DNA of 64,000 bases, from NCBI GenBank assembly GCA_942490645.1, contig CALNXN010000010.1, positions 310,001 through 374,000 of the forward strand, read 5' to 3'. Below, in pieces: positions 46,178 to 54,644 of the stretch (position 1 is its first letter; every line of letters starts with the position of its first letter). The DNA is from CALNXN01 sp942490645 (lineage in GTDB: Bacteria > Pseudomonadota > Alphaproteobacteria > Rhodobacterales > Rhodobacteraceae). A program made the position numbers and the translations under genes. The notes beneath the pieces are model-generated. The model was given only the letters and a program-made list of their open reading frames with translations, was not told the origin of the DNA and did no database searches.

Positions 46178-47047
46178 ATGGAGCTCCCATTTGACGGTGC
46201 GATCAGCACCTATTTCAAATCTGACGCGCCCGATAGCGTCCGAAATGCGATCAAGCGTGCGGAAAAAGGCGATATTATTGCTCCGAGCTATCCGCATTCC
46301 GAGCGTTTGGCCCGCAAGCCTTATGAAAAAGAGCTGGCGGCGCTGCAAATCGAACTGGTCAAAATGCAAACCTGGGCCCGGGCCACCGGGGCACGCGTGG
46401 TCTGTGTATTCGAGGGGCGCGATGCCGCGGGCAAAGGCGGCACAATCAGCCGCTTTCGGGCCAATCTGAACCCGCGTGGCGCACGCAACGTCGCCCTCTC
46501 CAAACCCTCCGAGACTGAAGCGAAACAGTGGTACTTCCAACGCTACATTCACCATTTGCCGACCGCTGGTGAAATCGTTTTTTTTGACCGAAGCTGGTAC
46601 AATCGCGGTGTCGTTGAAAAGGTGTTTGGCTTTTGCAGCGACGCGGAACGCGCACATTTCTTTACCCAAGTGAACCCCTTTGAGGACATGCTGGTCGATG
46701 AGGGCATTCACGTGTTCAAATTCTGGATGAACGTGTCACGCGCCGAACAGTTGCGCAGGATGCTGGCGCGCGAATCCGACCCGCTCAAACAGTGGAAACT
46801 AAGCTGGATCGACGTCGAAGGCCTTTCCAAATGGGATGATTATACCGCCGCGATCGCCGAAACGCTGGACAAGACCCACACCGGTGTCGCTCCTTGGACG
46901 ATCGTGCGGTCCGACGACAAGCGCCGCGCGCGGTTGAATGCCATTCGCACCGTGCTGCATGGGCTGGATTATGACCGCAAGAACCCCAAGGCCATTGGTT
47001 CCATTGATGGCGAAATCTGCGGTGGGCCGGACATCTGGGATGCCTAA
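46178..47047 (+). CDS. ppk2: Polyphosphate kinase 2
   Basis: A 289-residue PPK2 that transfers phosphate between polyphosphate and nucleoside diphosphates. Walker A GRDAAGKGGT lies at residues 80-89, Walker B FFDRSWYNRGVVE near 140, and the lid ARESDPLKQWKLS near 200. GGAGG lies just upstream of ATG 46178, deciding that start over ATG 46151. The 3' end overlaps the TetR gene by eight bases. Confidence 0.95.
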   Translation: MELPFDGAISTYFKSDAPDSVRNAIKRAEKGDIIAPSYPHSERLARKPYEKELAALQIELVKMQTWARATGARVVCVFEGRDAAGKGGTISRFRANLNPRGARNVALSKPSETEAKQWYFQRYIHHLPTAGEIVFFDRSWYNRGVVEKVFGFCSDAERAHFFTQVNPFEDMLVDEGIHVFKFWMNVSRAEQLRRMLARESDPLKQWKLSWIDVEGLSKWDDYTAAIAETLDKTHTGVAPWTIVRSDDKRRARLNAIRTVLHGLDYDRKNPKAIGSIDGEICGGPDIWDA

Positions 47048-47657
47048 ACGCGGATACCACCACGGCAATCTCCGACAAGCGTTGATTGATGCGGCACTTG
47101 AGCTGATCGAGGTCAAAGGTCCAACAGGTTTCACCCTGTCGGAAGCGGCCAAGCAGGCGGGCGTGACCCCGGCGGCCGTCTATCGGCATTTCGAAGGGCG
47201 CGAGGATCTTATCGCTGAAGCCGCCCGGCAGGGGTACGAGATTTTTGCCGACCTGATGGAATTTGCCTATCAGTCGGGACAACCCTCGGCCTTGGCCGCG
47301 TTCGAGGCTACGGGGCGCGCGTACCTCGCCTTTGCGCGCAAATACCCGGGCCACTATATCGCGATGTTCGAAAGCGGAATTTCCGTCAATCGCACCGGTG
47401 AACTCGCCGCTGTGGCGAACCGCGCCAACAGCGTGCTGGAACGGGCCGCGACCGACCTCTCCGAGCATATCCCCGAAGACAAACGCCCACCCGCCAGCAT
47501 GTTTTCGGCGCACATCTGGGCGATGAGCCACGGTGTGGTTGAGCTTTTTGCGCGCAACTCGCCGGGCCGCGCGTCGCCCTTTCCGCCCGATGATCTTCTT
47601 GAAACCGGTATCGGCATCTATTTGCGCGGACTTGGGCTTGTGAAACCCGACGAATGA
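47040..47657 (+). CDS. TetR-family transcriptional regulator
   Basis: A 205-residue repressor. The N-terminal helix-turn-helix reads GFTLSEAAKQAGVTPAAVYRHFEGREDLIAEA; the C-terminal ligand domain is of the WHG type (FAHIW-like SAHIWAMSHGVVELFARNS). It overlaps the ppk2 stop, so it is translated with ppk2, and may control that operon or a distant one. Ligand unknown. Confidence 0.9.
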   Translation: MPKRGYHHGNLRQALIDAALELIEVKGPTGFTLSEAAKQAGVTPAAVYRHFEGREDLIAEAARQGYEIFADLMEFAYQSGQPSALAAFEATGRAYLAFARKYPGHYIAMFESGISVNRTGELAAVANRANSVLERAATDLSEHIPEDKRPPASMFSAHIWAMSHGVVELFARNSPGRASPFPPDDLLETGIGIYLRGLGLVKPDE

Positions 47658-47755
47658 TCCGCCCGACGCGGCGGTTATGGCACAACTATCGTCATCAAAT
47701 GCGCGCCGGCGCCCATTCAAATCACCCGTTGCGACCCGATCGTGATCCGCGCATG

Positions 47756-47790
47756 AAAAAAGCCGCCCTTGGTGTAGGAGCGGCTTTTTC
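47756..47790. terminator. Bidirectional rho-independent terminator (rpsI / tetR)
   Basis: A perfect inverted repeat AAAAAGCCGC ... GCGGCTTTTT (47757-47766 and 47780-47789) with a 13-base loop. Being T-rich at both outer ends, it could stop both the minus-strand rplM-rpsI transcript and the plus-strand ppk2-tetR transcript. Confidence 0.8.
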
Positions 47791-47811
47791 CGTAACTGAT
47801 GTTGTGCAGGA

Positions 47812-48309
47812 TTAACGCTTGGAGAACTGGAAGCTCTTGCGCGCTTTGGCCTTACCGTATTTCTTGCGTTCCACAACGCGGCTGTCGCGGGTCAGGAAGC
47901 CTGCCGCTTTGAGTGCGCCGCGCAAGGACGGATCATAAAGCTGCAGCGCTTTGGAGATACCGTGCTTGACCGCACCGGCCTGACCAGAGAGCCCGCCGCC
48001 TTTGACCGTGGCAACAACGTCAAACTGATCGACAGTGCCGGTGATCGAGAACGGCTGCGCGAGGATCATCTGCAAAACCGGGCGGGCAAAATATGCGTTT
48101 TGCTCTTTACCGTTCACTGTGACCTTGCCGGACCCTGGCTTGATCCAGACACGGGCGACCGCGTCTTTCCGTTTGCCTGTGGCATAGGACCGGCCCAACG
48201 CGTCACGCACGGGTTCGCGTGGCGTCAGTTCGACCTCTGGGGCTGCGGTTTCAATGCCAGCGGCCTGACCGAGCTCTTCGAGTGTGTTGATTTCGTCAGC
48301 CATGCTCAT
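47812..48309 (-). CDS. rpsI: 30S ribosomal protein S9
   Basis: A 165-residue S9. The conserved core begins YATGKRKDAVARVWIKPGSGK and ends with the classic KARKSFQFSKR tail that reaches the P-site tRNA. It carries an acidic N-terminal extension of about 35 residues, typical for alphaproteobacteria. Its ATG overlaps the rplM stop (ATGA). Confidence 0.98.
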   Translation of the reverse strand: MSMADEINTLEELGQAAGIETAAPEVELTPREPVRDALGRSYATGKRKDAVARVWIKPGSGKVTVNGKEQNAYFARPVLQMILAQPFSITGTVDQFDVVATVKGGGLSGQAGAVKHGISKALQLYDPSLRGALKAAGFLTRDSRVVERKKYGKAKARKSFQFSKR

Positions 48310-48767
48310 GCACTCCGCGTGTTTTTGGCGTTCATGGATTTCACGTCCAGAACTTCGGGGCTTTGCGCCTCATGTGGGTGATCGGCACCTGCATAGACAC
48401 GCAGGTTCGTCATGATCTGGCGGCTCAGGCGGTTGCCGGGCAGCATCCGCTTGACGGCCAAAGTCACAACGCGCTCTGGGTGCGCACCCTCAAGGATCTG
48501 GCCCTTGGTGCGCGATTTGATCCCGCCGGGGTGGCCAGTGTGCCAGTAGTGCGATTCCTCGCGCTTGTTCCCGGTCAGTTGGATTTTGTCGGCGTTGATA
48601 ATGATGACGTTGTCACCACAATCCATGTGCGGCGTGAAAGACGCCTTGTGCTTGCCGCGCAGACGCGTGGCCACGATCGACGCAAGACGGCCCAGAACGA
48701 CGCCTTCAGCATCGATCAGGATCCATTTTTTGTCGATGTCTGCGGGTGTTGCAGAATAGGTTTTCAT
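48306..48767 (-). CDS. rplM: 50S ribosomal protein L13
   Basis: A 153-residue L13 with KWILIDAEGVVLGRLAS near the N-terminus and VTLAVKRMLPGNRLSRQ later. It is the first gene of the rplM-rpsI operon, with a good sigma70-type promoter 66 bases upstream. Confidence 0.98.
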   Translation of the reverse strand: MKTYSATPADIDKKWILIDAEGVVLGRLASIVATRLRGKHKASFTPHMDCGDNVIIINADKIQLTGNKREESHYWHTGHPGGIKSRTKGQILEGAHPERVVTLAVKRMLPGNRLSRQIMTNLRVYAGADHPHEAQSPEVLDVKSMNAKNTRSA

Positions 48768-48832
48768 CGATGTTCCCCGTTTGAGGTGAAAGACAGCACA
48801 CGACAGCGCACCATCAGGAATAAGATTGGGGG

Positions 48833-48860
48833 GTTATAACCGAGCCTGTGAACGCGTCAA
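48833..48860 (-). promoter_or_regulatory. Sigma70-like promoter of rplM-rpsI
   Basis: On the minus strand TTGACG (48860-48855), a 16-base spacer and TATAAC (48838-48833), placed 66 bases before the rplM start codon. The match to the housekeeping consensus is good for an alphaproteobacterium. Confidence 0.6.
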
Positions 48861-48934
48861 CCGACAAATACAGCAGTTAAACATTAGTTTTCAGTGGGTT
48901 AAAATATAGGTATTATTTTACCCCACGATAATGA

Positions 48935-49366
48935 CTATAATTTCACGTGCGCCGGTGGAATGGCATAGGTCAGGCTTGCGCGGGCCACGGGTTTGTCGAG
49001 ACCTTCCGAATAGAGCAGCACATCCGTGACCGACAATTGCTTGCCCAGTTTCAACAAGCGTGCGCGCGCCACCAAGTCTTTGCCCGCTTCGGGTTTGCGC
49101 ATAAAATCAATCGAGCAGTTGGTCGTGACCGCCAGCGCCTGCGGACCGATGTGGGCCAACGTTGCCAGATAGGCTGACACGTCCGCCAGTCCGAACATCG
49201 CCGGACCGGAGATCGTGCCGCCAGGGCGCAAATGCTTGTCATGGGCAATCAGGCGCAGGTGAATTTCGTCTTCGTCCACCTGATCGACATGAAAGTCATC
49301 CGCCACCTGTTCGAACACCTCATAAAGAAACGCATTCAATGCGTCCTTATCCATCTTCAAACCCAT
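48935..49366 (-). CDS. PaaI-family acyl-CoA thioesterase
   Basis: A 143-residue hotdog-fold thioesterase. The motif RPGGTISGPAMFGLADVSAYLA contains the catalytic-region helix, and later LARARLLKLGKQLSVTDVLLYSE is typical of the PaaI/YbgC-like fold. It would hydrolyse acyl- or aroyl-CoA esters; the specific substrate is unknown. It is divergent from an enoyl-CoA hydratase gene, which fits acyl-CoA metabolism. Confidence 0.87.
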   Translation of the reverse strand: MGLKMDKDALNAFLYEVFEQVADDFHVDQVDEDEIHLRLIAHDKHLRPGGTISGPAMFGLADVSAYLATLAHIGPQALAVTTNCSIDFMRKPEAGKDLVARARLLKLGKQLSVTDVLLYSEGLDKPVARASLTYAIPPAHVKL

Positions 49367-49424
49367 GCTTTCCCTCGCTTCTTGTGTCGCTTAGAGTTGG
49401 GCCAAATAGACACTGGAGGGCAAG

Positions 49425-50210
49425 ATGGCAATTTTGGAACGTAGCGTGACGGGTGCCGTGGCGCATCTGCGTATGAACGCGCCAGAGCGATTGAATGCGC
49501 TGTCCGACGAGATGATCGCCGCACTCCAGACCGCCTTTGACGACATTGCCAACGACCCTGCCCTGCGCGTGGTGATTCTGTCCGCAACTGGCAAAGCCTT
49601 CTGTGCGGGCCACGATCTGCGCCAGATGACAGCCGCACGGCAAACCGAAGATGGCGGTGTTGCCGCGTGGAAAGACCTCTTTGATCGCTGCGCCACGATG
49701 ATGCAGACCATCCAGAAGATGCCGCAGCCGGTGATCGCACAGGTGCACGGGCTGGCCACCGCCGCCGGATGCCAGCTGGTGGCCAGTTGCGATATGGCCG
49801 TGGCGGCGGACACGGCGACATTTGGCGTGAACGGGGTGAACATCGGGCTCTTTTGCTCGACGCCGATGGTGGCGCTGTCACGCAACATACCGCGCAAGCA
49901 GGCGTTTGAAATGCTGACGACCGGCACCTTCATAGATGCCGCGCGTGCGGAGTCGTTGGGGTTGATCAATCGCGCCGTGCCCGCAGAAACACTGGAGGCA
50001 ACGACAGCCAACCTCGCCGACACGGTCGCCGCCAAACTGGGCACAGCCGTGAAGATCGGGAAACGCGCGTTTTACGAGCAAATCCAGATGCCGTTGGAGG
50101 ACGCCTACGCCTATACCGGCGCCGTGATGGTCGAGAACATGCAGCAGCGCGACACCGAAGAAGGCATCGCCGCCTTTCTCGAAAAACGTAAGCCCGACTG
50201 GTCGCAATGA
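49425..50210 (+). CDS. Enoyl-CoA hydratase/isomerase family protein
   Basis: A 261-residue crotonase-fold protein. The first oxyanion segment reads KAFCAGHDLRQM and the second HGLATAAGCQLVASCDMAVAAD, with downstream ATFGVNGVNIGLFCSTPMV. A glutamate at the usual first catalytic position is not seen, so it may act as an isomerase, hydrolase or dehalogenase-type member rather than a standard hydratase. GGAGGG precedes the start. Confidence 0.9.
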   Translation: MAILERSVTGAVAHLRMNAPERLNALSDEMIAALQTAFDDIANDPALRVVILSATGKAFCAGHDLRQMTAARQTEDGGVAAWKDLFDRCATMMQTIQKMPQPVIAQVHGLATAAGCQLVASCDMAVAADTATFGVNGVNIGLFCSTPMVALSRNIPRKQAFEMLTTGTFIDAARAESLGLINRAVPAETLEATTANLADTVAAKLGTAVKIGKRAFYEQIQMPLEDAYAYTGAVMVENMQQRDTEEGIAAFLEKRKPDWSQ

Positions 50211-50314
50211 TTGTTTCCAATCGCTGACCAGTTCGTTTCTACTTTAAGTATTTGCAAATTAGGCACCTTTGTGGCACGACTGTGTCACGGTACGAACGAC
50301 ACCGCGACACTTTT

Positions 50315-50384
50315 GGGTCGCCGTGAGCGGAAGGTCCCTCCAGGTCAGCCTCTCTCTGACCGACCATCCCCGCAACGGCGACCC
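50315..50384. ncRNA. Candidate structured RNA or attenuator: 70-base rod-like inverted repeat
   Basis: Four successive helices nest around one loop: GGGTCGCCGT (50315-50324) with ACGGCGACCC (50375-50384); GCGG (50327-50330) with CCGC (50370-50373); GGTC (50333-50336) with GACC (50362-50365); and GGTCAG (50343-50348) with CTGACC (50356-50361), enclosing a 7-base loop. There is no T tract on either strand, so it is not a standard terminator. It lies about 93 bases upstream of trmFO in a 267-base gap. It could be the end of a small RNA or a leader element; the class is not one I recognise. Confidence 0.4.
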
Positions 50385-50477
50385 CAAATCCCCCCTTAAA
50401 ACGAACGATCCTCGCTACAATCGAATTGCGGTCAGCGTACTGTTGCGCAAATCCATGCTCTGCCCTACATCCACCCC

Positions 50478-51833
50478 ATGACACATGAACTCCATATCGT
50501 GGGCGGCGGCATGGCCGGGTCCGAAGCAGCGTGGCAAGCAGCCCATATGGGTGTGCAGGTCGTGATCCATGAAATGCGCCCAAATGTTGGCACATTTGCC
50601 CACCAAACTGGCCTTTTGGGCGAGATGGTCTGCTCCAACTCATTCCGATCCGATGATGACGAGCAAAACGCCGTGGGTTTGCTGCATTGGGAAATGCGGC
50701 AGGCGGGCGGGTTGATCATGGCCTGCGCAGATCGCCACAAATTGCCCGCCGGTGGGGCTTTGGCCGTAGACCGTGACCCGTTCGCGCAATCGGTCACAGA
50801 TGCGCTGACGGCACATCCTAATGTACGTGTCGAATATGGGGAAATCACGGCGCTGCCTGATCAAGGGCATTGGATATTCGCGACAGGACCGCTGACCTCA
50901 ACCGCATTGGGGTCTGCAATTGCCTCGGAGACCGGCGCAGACGCGCTTGCATTTTTTGATGCAATCGCGCCGATCGTCTATTTCGACAGCATCGACATGT
51001 CCAAGGCATGGATGCAATCGCGCTATGACAAGGGCGACACCGAAGAAGAACGCACCGCTTACCTGAACTGTCCGATGGACCGCGACCAATACGAGGCATT
51101 CATCGACGCGCTTCTGGCGGCAGACAAAACCGAATTTCACGAAGGCGAAACGGCAGGCTATTTCGACGGCTGCCTGCCCATCGAAGTGATGGCGGAACGC
51201 GGGCGAGAAACACTGCGGTTTGGTCCGATGAAACCGGTGGGTCTCACCAATCCGCACCAGCCGGATGTGAAACCTTATGCCGTCGTTCAGTTGCGCCGGG
51301 ATAACAAACTGGGCACGCTTTACAATATCGTCGGCTTTCAGACCAAGATGAAGTACGGCGCACAAGCCAATGTATTCAAAAGCATTCCCGGCCTTGAGAA
51401 TGCCAGCTTTGCGCGGCTTGGCGGCATCCACCGCAACACGTTTCTGAACGCGCCCACCCTGTTGGACGGCCAAATGCGCCTGCGCTCGCGCCCCAACATT
51501 CGATTTGCCGGGCAGATCACTGGCGTCGAAGGCTATGTGGAAAGCGCCGCGATGGGTTTGCTGGCCGGGCGCATGGCCGCGACCGAAATCCTTGGCGGAC
51601 AACTCGACACCCCGCCTGATACCACCGCGATGGGCGCGCTGATCACCCACATCACCGGCGGTGCGGAGGCAAAGACCTTCCAGCCGATGAACGTGAACTT
51701 CGGGTTGTTCCCACCTGTGGAGGGGCTCAAGGGCGGGCGGCGCGGGCGCAAGGATCGCTACAAAGCCTACACCGACCGCGCCAAAGGTGACTGGCAGACA
51801 TGGCTGGGGCAATCCGCACTGGACGCCGCTTGA
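50478..51833 (+). CDS. trmFO: tRNA (uracil-54-C5)-methyltransferase TrmFO
   Basis: Folate- and FAD-dependent enzyme that makes ribothymidine at tRNA position 54 using methylenetetrahydrofolate. Length 451 residues. The FAD fingerprint VGGGMAGSEAAW starts at residue 5, and RSDDDEQNAVGLLHWEMR and GGIHRNTFLNAP are family motifs. The C-terminal part includes ALITHITGG and NVNFGLFPP. The start follows the rod-like inverted repeat by about 93 bases. Confidence 0.96.
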   Translation: MTHELHIVGGGMAGSEAAWQAAHMGVQVVIHEMRPNVGTFAHQTGLLGEMVCSNSFRSDDDEQNAVGLLHWEMRQAGGLIMACADRHKLPAGGALAVDRDPFAQSVTDALTAHPNVRVEYGEITALPDQGHWIFATGPLTSTALGSAIASETGADALAFFDAIAPIVYFDSIDMSKAWMQSRYDKGDTEEERTAYLNCPMDRDQYEAFIDALLAADKTEFHEGETAGYFDGCLPIEVMAERGRETLRFGPMKPVGLTNPHQPDVKPYAVVQLRRDNKLGTLYNIVGFQTKMKYGAQANVFKSIPGLENASFARLGGIHRNTFLNAPTLLDGQMRLRSRPNIRFAGQITGVEGYVESAAMGLLAGRMAATEILGGQLDTPPDTTAMGALITHITGGAEAKTFQPMNVNFGLFPPVEGLKGGRRGRKDRYKAYTDRAKGDWQTWLGQSALDAA

Positions 51834-51855
51834 CCAGTACGGTTAACTTCCCTCT

Positions 51856-52470
51856 ATGACGGAACGTTTTCTGGACAAAGCCTATGGTGCGCGCGATGCG
51901 GCATCCACGCGCAAGCTCTACAATGACTGGGCCGCCAGCTACGAAGCTGAGGTGGCTGAACATGGCTATGCCACACCCGGCCGCTGTGCCGCTGCTTTGA
52001 AGTCCTTTTCCGCTGACATGGCGGCCCCAATTCTGGATTTTGGTTGTGGAACAGGGCTTTCCGGGTTGGCCTTAAAGCTTGCCGGGTTTGAAACCATCGA
52101 CGGCGTGGACCTGTCGCCTGAAATGCTGGCACAGGCCAACGCCAAAGGCATTTACCGCACGACATCGGTGATCGAAGCGAACGTCCCGCTGGCCCATGCG
52201 CCCGGCACCTACGCGTCGATTGCGGCCATAGGCGTCATTGGCGCCGGGGCGGCACCCATCGGGGTATTTCACATGCTGATGAAATCCCTCGCGCGCGGCA
52301 ACAAGCTGGTGCTGTCGTTCAACGATCACGCGCTGAAAGATCCATCGAACGAAGCCGCGCTATCCGAATGGACCGATTGCGGCGCGGCGCGGTTGCTCTT
52401 TCGCGAATACGGTGACCACTTGCCCGGTATTGGGTTGAAGTCCAACGTCTACGTCCTTGAAAAAACGTGA
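51856..52470 (+). CDS. SAM-dependent methyltransferase
   Basis: A 204-residue class I methyltransferase with the SAM motif LDFGCGTGLSG near residue 57 and GVDLSPEMLAQA near 79. The N-terminus DKAYGARDAASTRKLYNDWAASY resembles the Williams-Beuren-region-type methyltransferase group. Substrate unknown. It lies between trmFO and gluQ; its stop overlaps the gluQ start. Confidence 0.87.
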   Translation: MTERFLDKAYGARDAASTRKLYNDWAASYEAEVAEHGYATPGRCAAALKSFSADMAAPILDFGCGTGLSGLALKLAGFETIDGVDLSPEMLAQANAKGIYRTTSVIEANVPLAHAPGTYASIAAIGVIGAGAAPIGVFHMLMKSLARGNKLVLSFNDHALKDPSNEAALSEWTDCGAARLLFREYGDHLPGIGLKSNVYVLEKT

Positions 52471-53339
52471 TATTCACTACTCGTTTCGCACCATCCCCAA
52501 CCGGCCCCTTGCACCTGGGTCACGCGTATTCCGCACTGCTGGCAAATGACATGGCCCGCGCCGCAGGCGGGCGGTTCTTGCTGCGTATCGAAGACATCGA
52601 CACCACCCGCGCGCGCCCGGAATGGGAGGATCAGATCTATGACGATCTGGCGTGGCTGGGCATCACCTGGGAGCAGCCCGTCTGGCGTCAATCCGAGCAT
52701 CTTGCGACCTATCAGCGCGTGATCGACCACCTGCTGGATCAAGGTTTGCTCTACCCGTGCACCTGCAATCGACGTGACATTCAGGCTGCTCTTTCAGCGC
52801 CACAGGAGGGTGCCGCGTCCTATGGCCCGGACGGTCCGATTTATCCCGGCACTTGCCGCGGCATGTCCGTGCCCCCCCAGACATTGCATGACGCAGCGCT
52901 GCGTCTCGATATCGTATTGGCCCGTGCAAACGTCTTTGATCCGTTGGAATTCACTGAAACCGGTCACGGGCCGTCCGGCGAAACGGGGAACATTCGTTTT
53001 GATGATCAGGACCTTGCACAAACACTGGGTGACATCGTTCTCGCCCGGCGCGGGCTTGGCACATCCTATCACTTGTCGGTCGTTCTGGACGATGCGGCGC
53101 AGGGGATCACGCATGTTGTACGCGGCGCTGATCTGTTTGAGGCGACCTACATTCATGTGCTTCTGCAAAAGCTACTGGGGTTGCCGACACCGGTCTATCA
53201 TCACCACGCGCTGATCCGCGATGATGCGGGAAAACGGCTGGCCAAGCGTGATGACGCCCGCGCGATCGCCAGATACCGGGCCGATGGTGCGACGCCCAAT
53301 GACATCCGCGCGATGGTCAACCTGCCGCTTCCGGGCTGA
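52467..53339 (+). CDS. gluQ: Glutamyl-Q tRNA(Asp) synthetase
   Basis: A 290-residue truncated glutamyl-tRNA synthetase that attaches glutamate to the queuosine of tRNA(Asp). The HIGH-type motif is FAPSPTGPLHLGHAYS near residue 7, a zinc-binding pair YPCTCNRRD and a later cysteine are present, and the KMSKS-like loop is KRLAKRDDARAI. The anticodon-binding domain is absent, as expected. The start is GTG overlapping the previous stop (GTGA). The 3' end overlaps hisI by 23 bases. Confidence 0.93.
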   Translation: MIFTTRFAPSPTGPLHLGHAYSALLANDMARAAGGRFLLRIEDIDTTRARPEWEDQIYDDLAWLGITWEQPVWRQSEHLATYQRVIDHLLDQGLLYPCTCNRRDIQAALSAPQEGAASYGPDGPIYPGTCRGMSVPPQTLHDAALRLDIVLARANVFDPLEFTETGHGPSGETGNIRFDDQDLAQTLGDIVLARRGLGTSYHLSVVLDDAAQGITHVVRGADLFEATYIHVLLQKLLGLPTPVYHHHALIRDDAGKRLAKRDDARAIARYRADGATPNDIRAMVNLPLPG

Positions 53340-53691
53340 GCAACTCGACTTCGGTGCCGTCCCGTACAGCGGTGTAAAAACAGGTGCGTCGGTTGGTGTG
53401 GCACGCAGGACCCGTCTGGCGCACGATCAGCAGCAGGCAATCTCGGTCACAATCGACGCGAAAATCGACCAATTCCTGAACATGTCCGCTGGTCTCACCT
53501 TTGACCCAAAATGCCTGTCGAGACCGGCTCCAATAGGTGACGGCCCCGGTTTCCAACGTGCGCGCGATGCTGTCGCGGTTCATCCACGCCATCATCAACA
53601 CCTCTCCGGTCGCGTCGTCCTGCGCAATCGCGGGGATCAAGCCCGCGTCGGTGTAGGTCAATGTGTCGGGGTCAAAAGGGGTAACGGTCAT
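53317..53691 (-). CDS. hisI: Phosphoribosyl-AMP cyclohydrolase
   Basis: Third step of histidine synthesis; 124 residues, a stand-alone HisI without the HisE domain. Motifs: AWMNRDSIARTLETG, TYWSRSRQAFWVKGETSGH, the metal-binding DCDRDCLLLIV and the C-terminal GPACHTNRRTCFY. ATG 53691 is chosen; the frame extends to 53739 but the added residues have no similarity. It converges on gluQ with a 23-base overlap. Confidence 0.95.
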   Translation of the reverse strand: MTVTPFDPDTLTYTDAGLIPAIAQDDATGEVLMMAWMNRDSIARTLETGAVTYWSRSRQAFWVKGETSGHVQELVDFRVDCDRDCLLLIVRQTGPACHTNRRTCFYTAVRDGTEVELLSPEAAG

Positions 53692-53759
53692 GGGCAAAAC
53701 CTTTTTGCATCTGTCGCGACAAGGCTTATGTATGGGCAAGACCTATAAGGAAATAGCCG

Positions 53760-54212
53760 ATGTCTGCGGAAACTGATCTGATCAAGCTTTATTCCGGCCG
53801 AATTTTGGAATTGGCCTCGGATATTCCGCATTTGGGGCGACTGGAAGCGCCGATGGCCACCGTGAAAAAGCGCGCGCCCTTGTGCGGCTCTACAGTAAGT
53901 GTCGATTTGACCGTTCAAGACGGACGCGTCACCGAGTTTGGGCAGGACGTCAAAGCCTGCGCGCTGGGTCAGGCCGCCGCCGCGATCACCGGCGCTGCCG
54001 TGATCGGCAGAACCTTGACCGAGGTGGAAACGGCACGCGATGAATTGCGCGCAATGCTGAAAAACGGGGGCCCGGTGCCATCGGCGCCCTTCGACGGGTT
54101 TTCGGTGTTGGAACCTGCCCGCGAGTATCGCAACCGCCATGCGTCCATATTGCTGAGCCTTGAAGCCACGACCGAAGCCATGCATCAGGCCATTCAAAGC
54201 GATTGCGCCTAA
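53760..54212 (+). CDS. IscU-like iron-sulfur cluster scaffold family protein
   Basis: A 150-residue IscU/NifU-like protein. Two scaffold cysteines are present, C42 in PLCGST and C67 in KACALG. At the position of the third IscU cysteine the sequence reads RNRHASILL, so that ligand is missing or replaced, as seems normal for this alphaproteobacterial subgroup. AAGGAA precedes the start. It may serve as a scaffold or carrier (inference). It is divergent from hisI. Confidence 0.82.
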   Translation: MSAETDLIKLYSGRILELASDIPHLGRLEAPMATVKKRAPLCGSTVSVDLTVQDGRVTEFGQDVKACALGQAAAAITGAAVIGRTLTEVETARDELRAMLKNGGPVPSAPFDGFSVLEPAREYRNRHASILLSLEATTEAMHQAIQSDCA

Positions 54213-54228
54213 ACTGTTTTACCTACAC

Positions 54229-54266
54229 CAAAAAAACGCCGCACGTCCCGGCAAGGACGGCGGCGC
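54229..54266 (-). terminator. Rho-independent terminator of the small membrane-peptide gene
   Basis: On the minus strand an imperfect GC-rich hairpin (CGCCG/CGGCG and GTCC/GGAC pairs with a short loop) is followed by a run of T residues (complement of the A run at 54229-54236). It lies downstream of the 42-residue membrane peptide gene, supporting that gene as an independent transcription unit. Confidence 0.6.
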
Positions 54267-54413
54267 AAGGTAAGCGTTGATCATGTGGGACCCGGGGTCT
54301 GCACGCGGATGGCGCATGGCCACCCAGTGTTTGAACAGGCAGTGTCAAGTTTCACACTAAGGGTCGGAACGTCCCGTGTGAGCGTGCACCCGGCATGACA
54401 GCGCAGGCAGAAA

Positions 54414-54542
54414 TCAGATCAGGTTCGGCAGGTGCAACCCCACCACGAGGATAACAGCGAGGGAGGCCACGCCAATTGCGTCTTGCACGAGCCCGTAAGG
54501 GGCGCGATTTGCGATTTCGGCAACGGTTTTGAAAACGGTCAT
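54414..54542 (-). CDS. 42-residue putative membrane peptide
   Basis: A short gene not apparent by length alone. The start codon at 54542 has AAGGAG seven bases upstream. The 42-residue product begins MTVFKTVAEIANRAPYG and continues with one strongly hydrophobic helix (IGVASLAVILVVGLH), ending LPNLI. Charge pattern suggests a single-span inner-membrane peptide with the basic N-terminus inside. An intergenic region of about 100 bases precedes it and a terminator follows. The function is unknown; I infer that it is a real small protein from the ribosome binding site, the composition and the terminator. Confidence 0.7.
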   Translation of the reverse strand: MTVFKTVAEIANRAPYGLVQDAIGVASLAVILVVGLHLPNLI

Positions 54543-54644
54543 TTGCGGAACTCCTTCGCATCTGTTGCTACTTTGTTCTCATTTCTTTAACCTGTTGTAA
54601 AGAACTTTTTAAGAACATTTGCGAACAAAGCGAGATGGAAACGG

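Noticed and set aside
50315..50384. SRP (4.5S) or 6S RNA at the inverted repeat
   Set aside because: The conserved SRP tip and the 6S central bubble are not present, so I list it only as an unnamed structure.
54352..54561. 69-codon minus-strand ORF over the small membrane peptide
   Set aside because: Arg-rich shadow; the other frame has the ribosome binding site and membrane helix.
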